This document shows positions 5,848 through 5,952 of a stretch of 5,952 nucleotides of DNA, piece after piece. The DNA lies in NCBI GenBank assembly GCA_041483455.1, contig JBGPFS010000165.1, positions 1 through 5,952 of the forward strand, written 5' to 3'. The notes beneath the pieces were generated by a model. That model saw nothing but the letters and a program-made list of their open reading frames with translations. It made no database searches and was not told where the DNA came from. Source of the DNA: JBGPFS01 sp041483455. Its GTDB lineage: Bacteria; Chloroflexota; Limnocylindria; Limnocylindrales; CSP1-4. The translations under genes and the position numbers were made by a program. Within the stretch, counting starts at the first letter, position 1, and every line of letters starts with the position of its first letter.

Positions 5848-5952
5848 GGGGTCCCCCGTTCCGCTCCCTTCGGAGCTCGCCCCGGCGCCCACTCCCTCGC
5901 CGGCGCCGACGATCGGTCGGGTCCGGGCCGCGTAGTAGCTGGCGACGGTCAG
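5848..5952 (-). other. Open in-frame extension upstream of ctaB to the window edge
   Basis: Thirty-five codons precede ATG 5847 in the ctaB frame with no stop, beginning LTVASYYAARTRPIVGAGEG at the edge and then becoming Gly/Ser/Ala-rich (GAGASSEGSGTGDP). Third positions are mostly G or C and the edge segment resembles the end of a membrane helix followed by basic residues. It may be the C-terminal end and linker of a fused upstream domain. The other reading is plain 5' flank of a separate ctaB: another minus-strand frame has a TGA at 5951-5949, which could end an upstream gene. Confidence 0.4.

Noticed and set aside
1..5952. tRNA, rRNA, CRISPR array, transposase or phage genes
   Set aside because: None seen on either strand: no regularly spaced repeat-spacer array, no IS ends and no recombinase motifs.

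Overview
The window is very GC-rich (about 70% by eye, with codon third positions almost all G or C). It carries five protein genes and no RNA gene, transposon or CRISPR array. The composition and gene content (an aerobic heme O synthase, a soluble P450, a beta-CASP nuclease) suit a free-living aerobic bacterium such as a Chloroflexota or Actinomycetota member. I cannot place it more precisely from sequence alone.

Layout: (1) 1-1391, minus strand: a cytochrome P450 whose C-terminal end is cut by the window's left edge. Its heme-ligand loop is intact, but two of the most conserved P450 motifs are altered. (2) 1392-1538: a 147-bp divergent spacer with plausible promoters and ribosome sites for both flanking genes. 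(3) 1539-2324, plus strand: an HpcH/HpaI-type metal-dependent aldolase. (4) 2387-4075, minus strand: a metallo-beta-lactamase/beta-CASP ribonuclease-like protein with a long low-complexity insertion. (5) 4076-4192: a divergent spacer with phased GGGTGC repeats, a TAGGAT -10-like box and a six-codon leader ORF. (6) 4193-4849, plus strand: a YczE/YitT-like membrane protein. (7) 4861-5847, minus strand: ctaB (heme O synthase). Its reading frame stays open to the right edge, so it may be the C-terminal half of a larger, possibly ctaA-ctaB fused, protein.

The genes alternate strictly in strand (-,+,-,+,-), so no two can share an operon here. The five functions (monooxygenase-like enzyme, carbon-carbon lyase, RNA processing, membrane protein, heme O synthesis) do not form an evident pathway. 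Most of the window looks like ordinary chromosomal backbone. The unusual parts are the P450 (atypical motifs and different codon use), the nuclease insertion, the repeat-bearing regulatory spacer with its mini-ORF, and the possible heme-enzyme fusion at the right edge.
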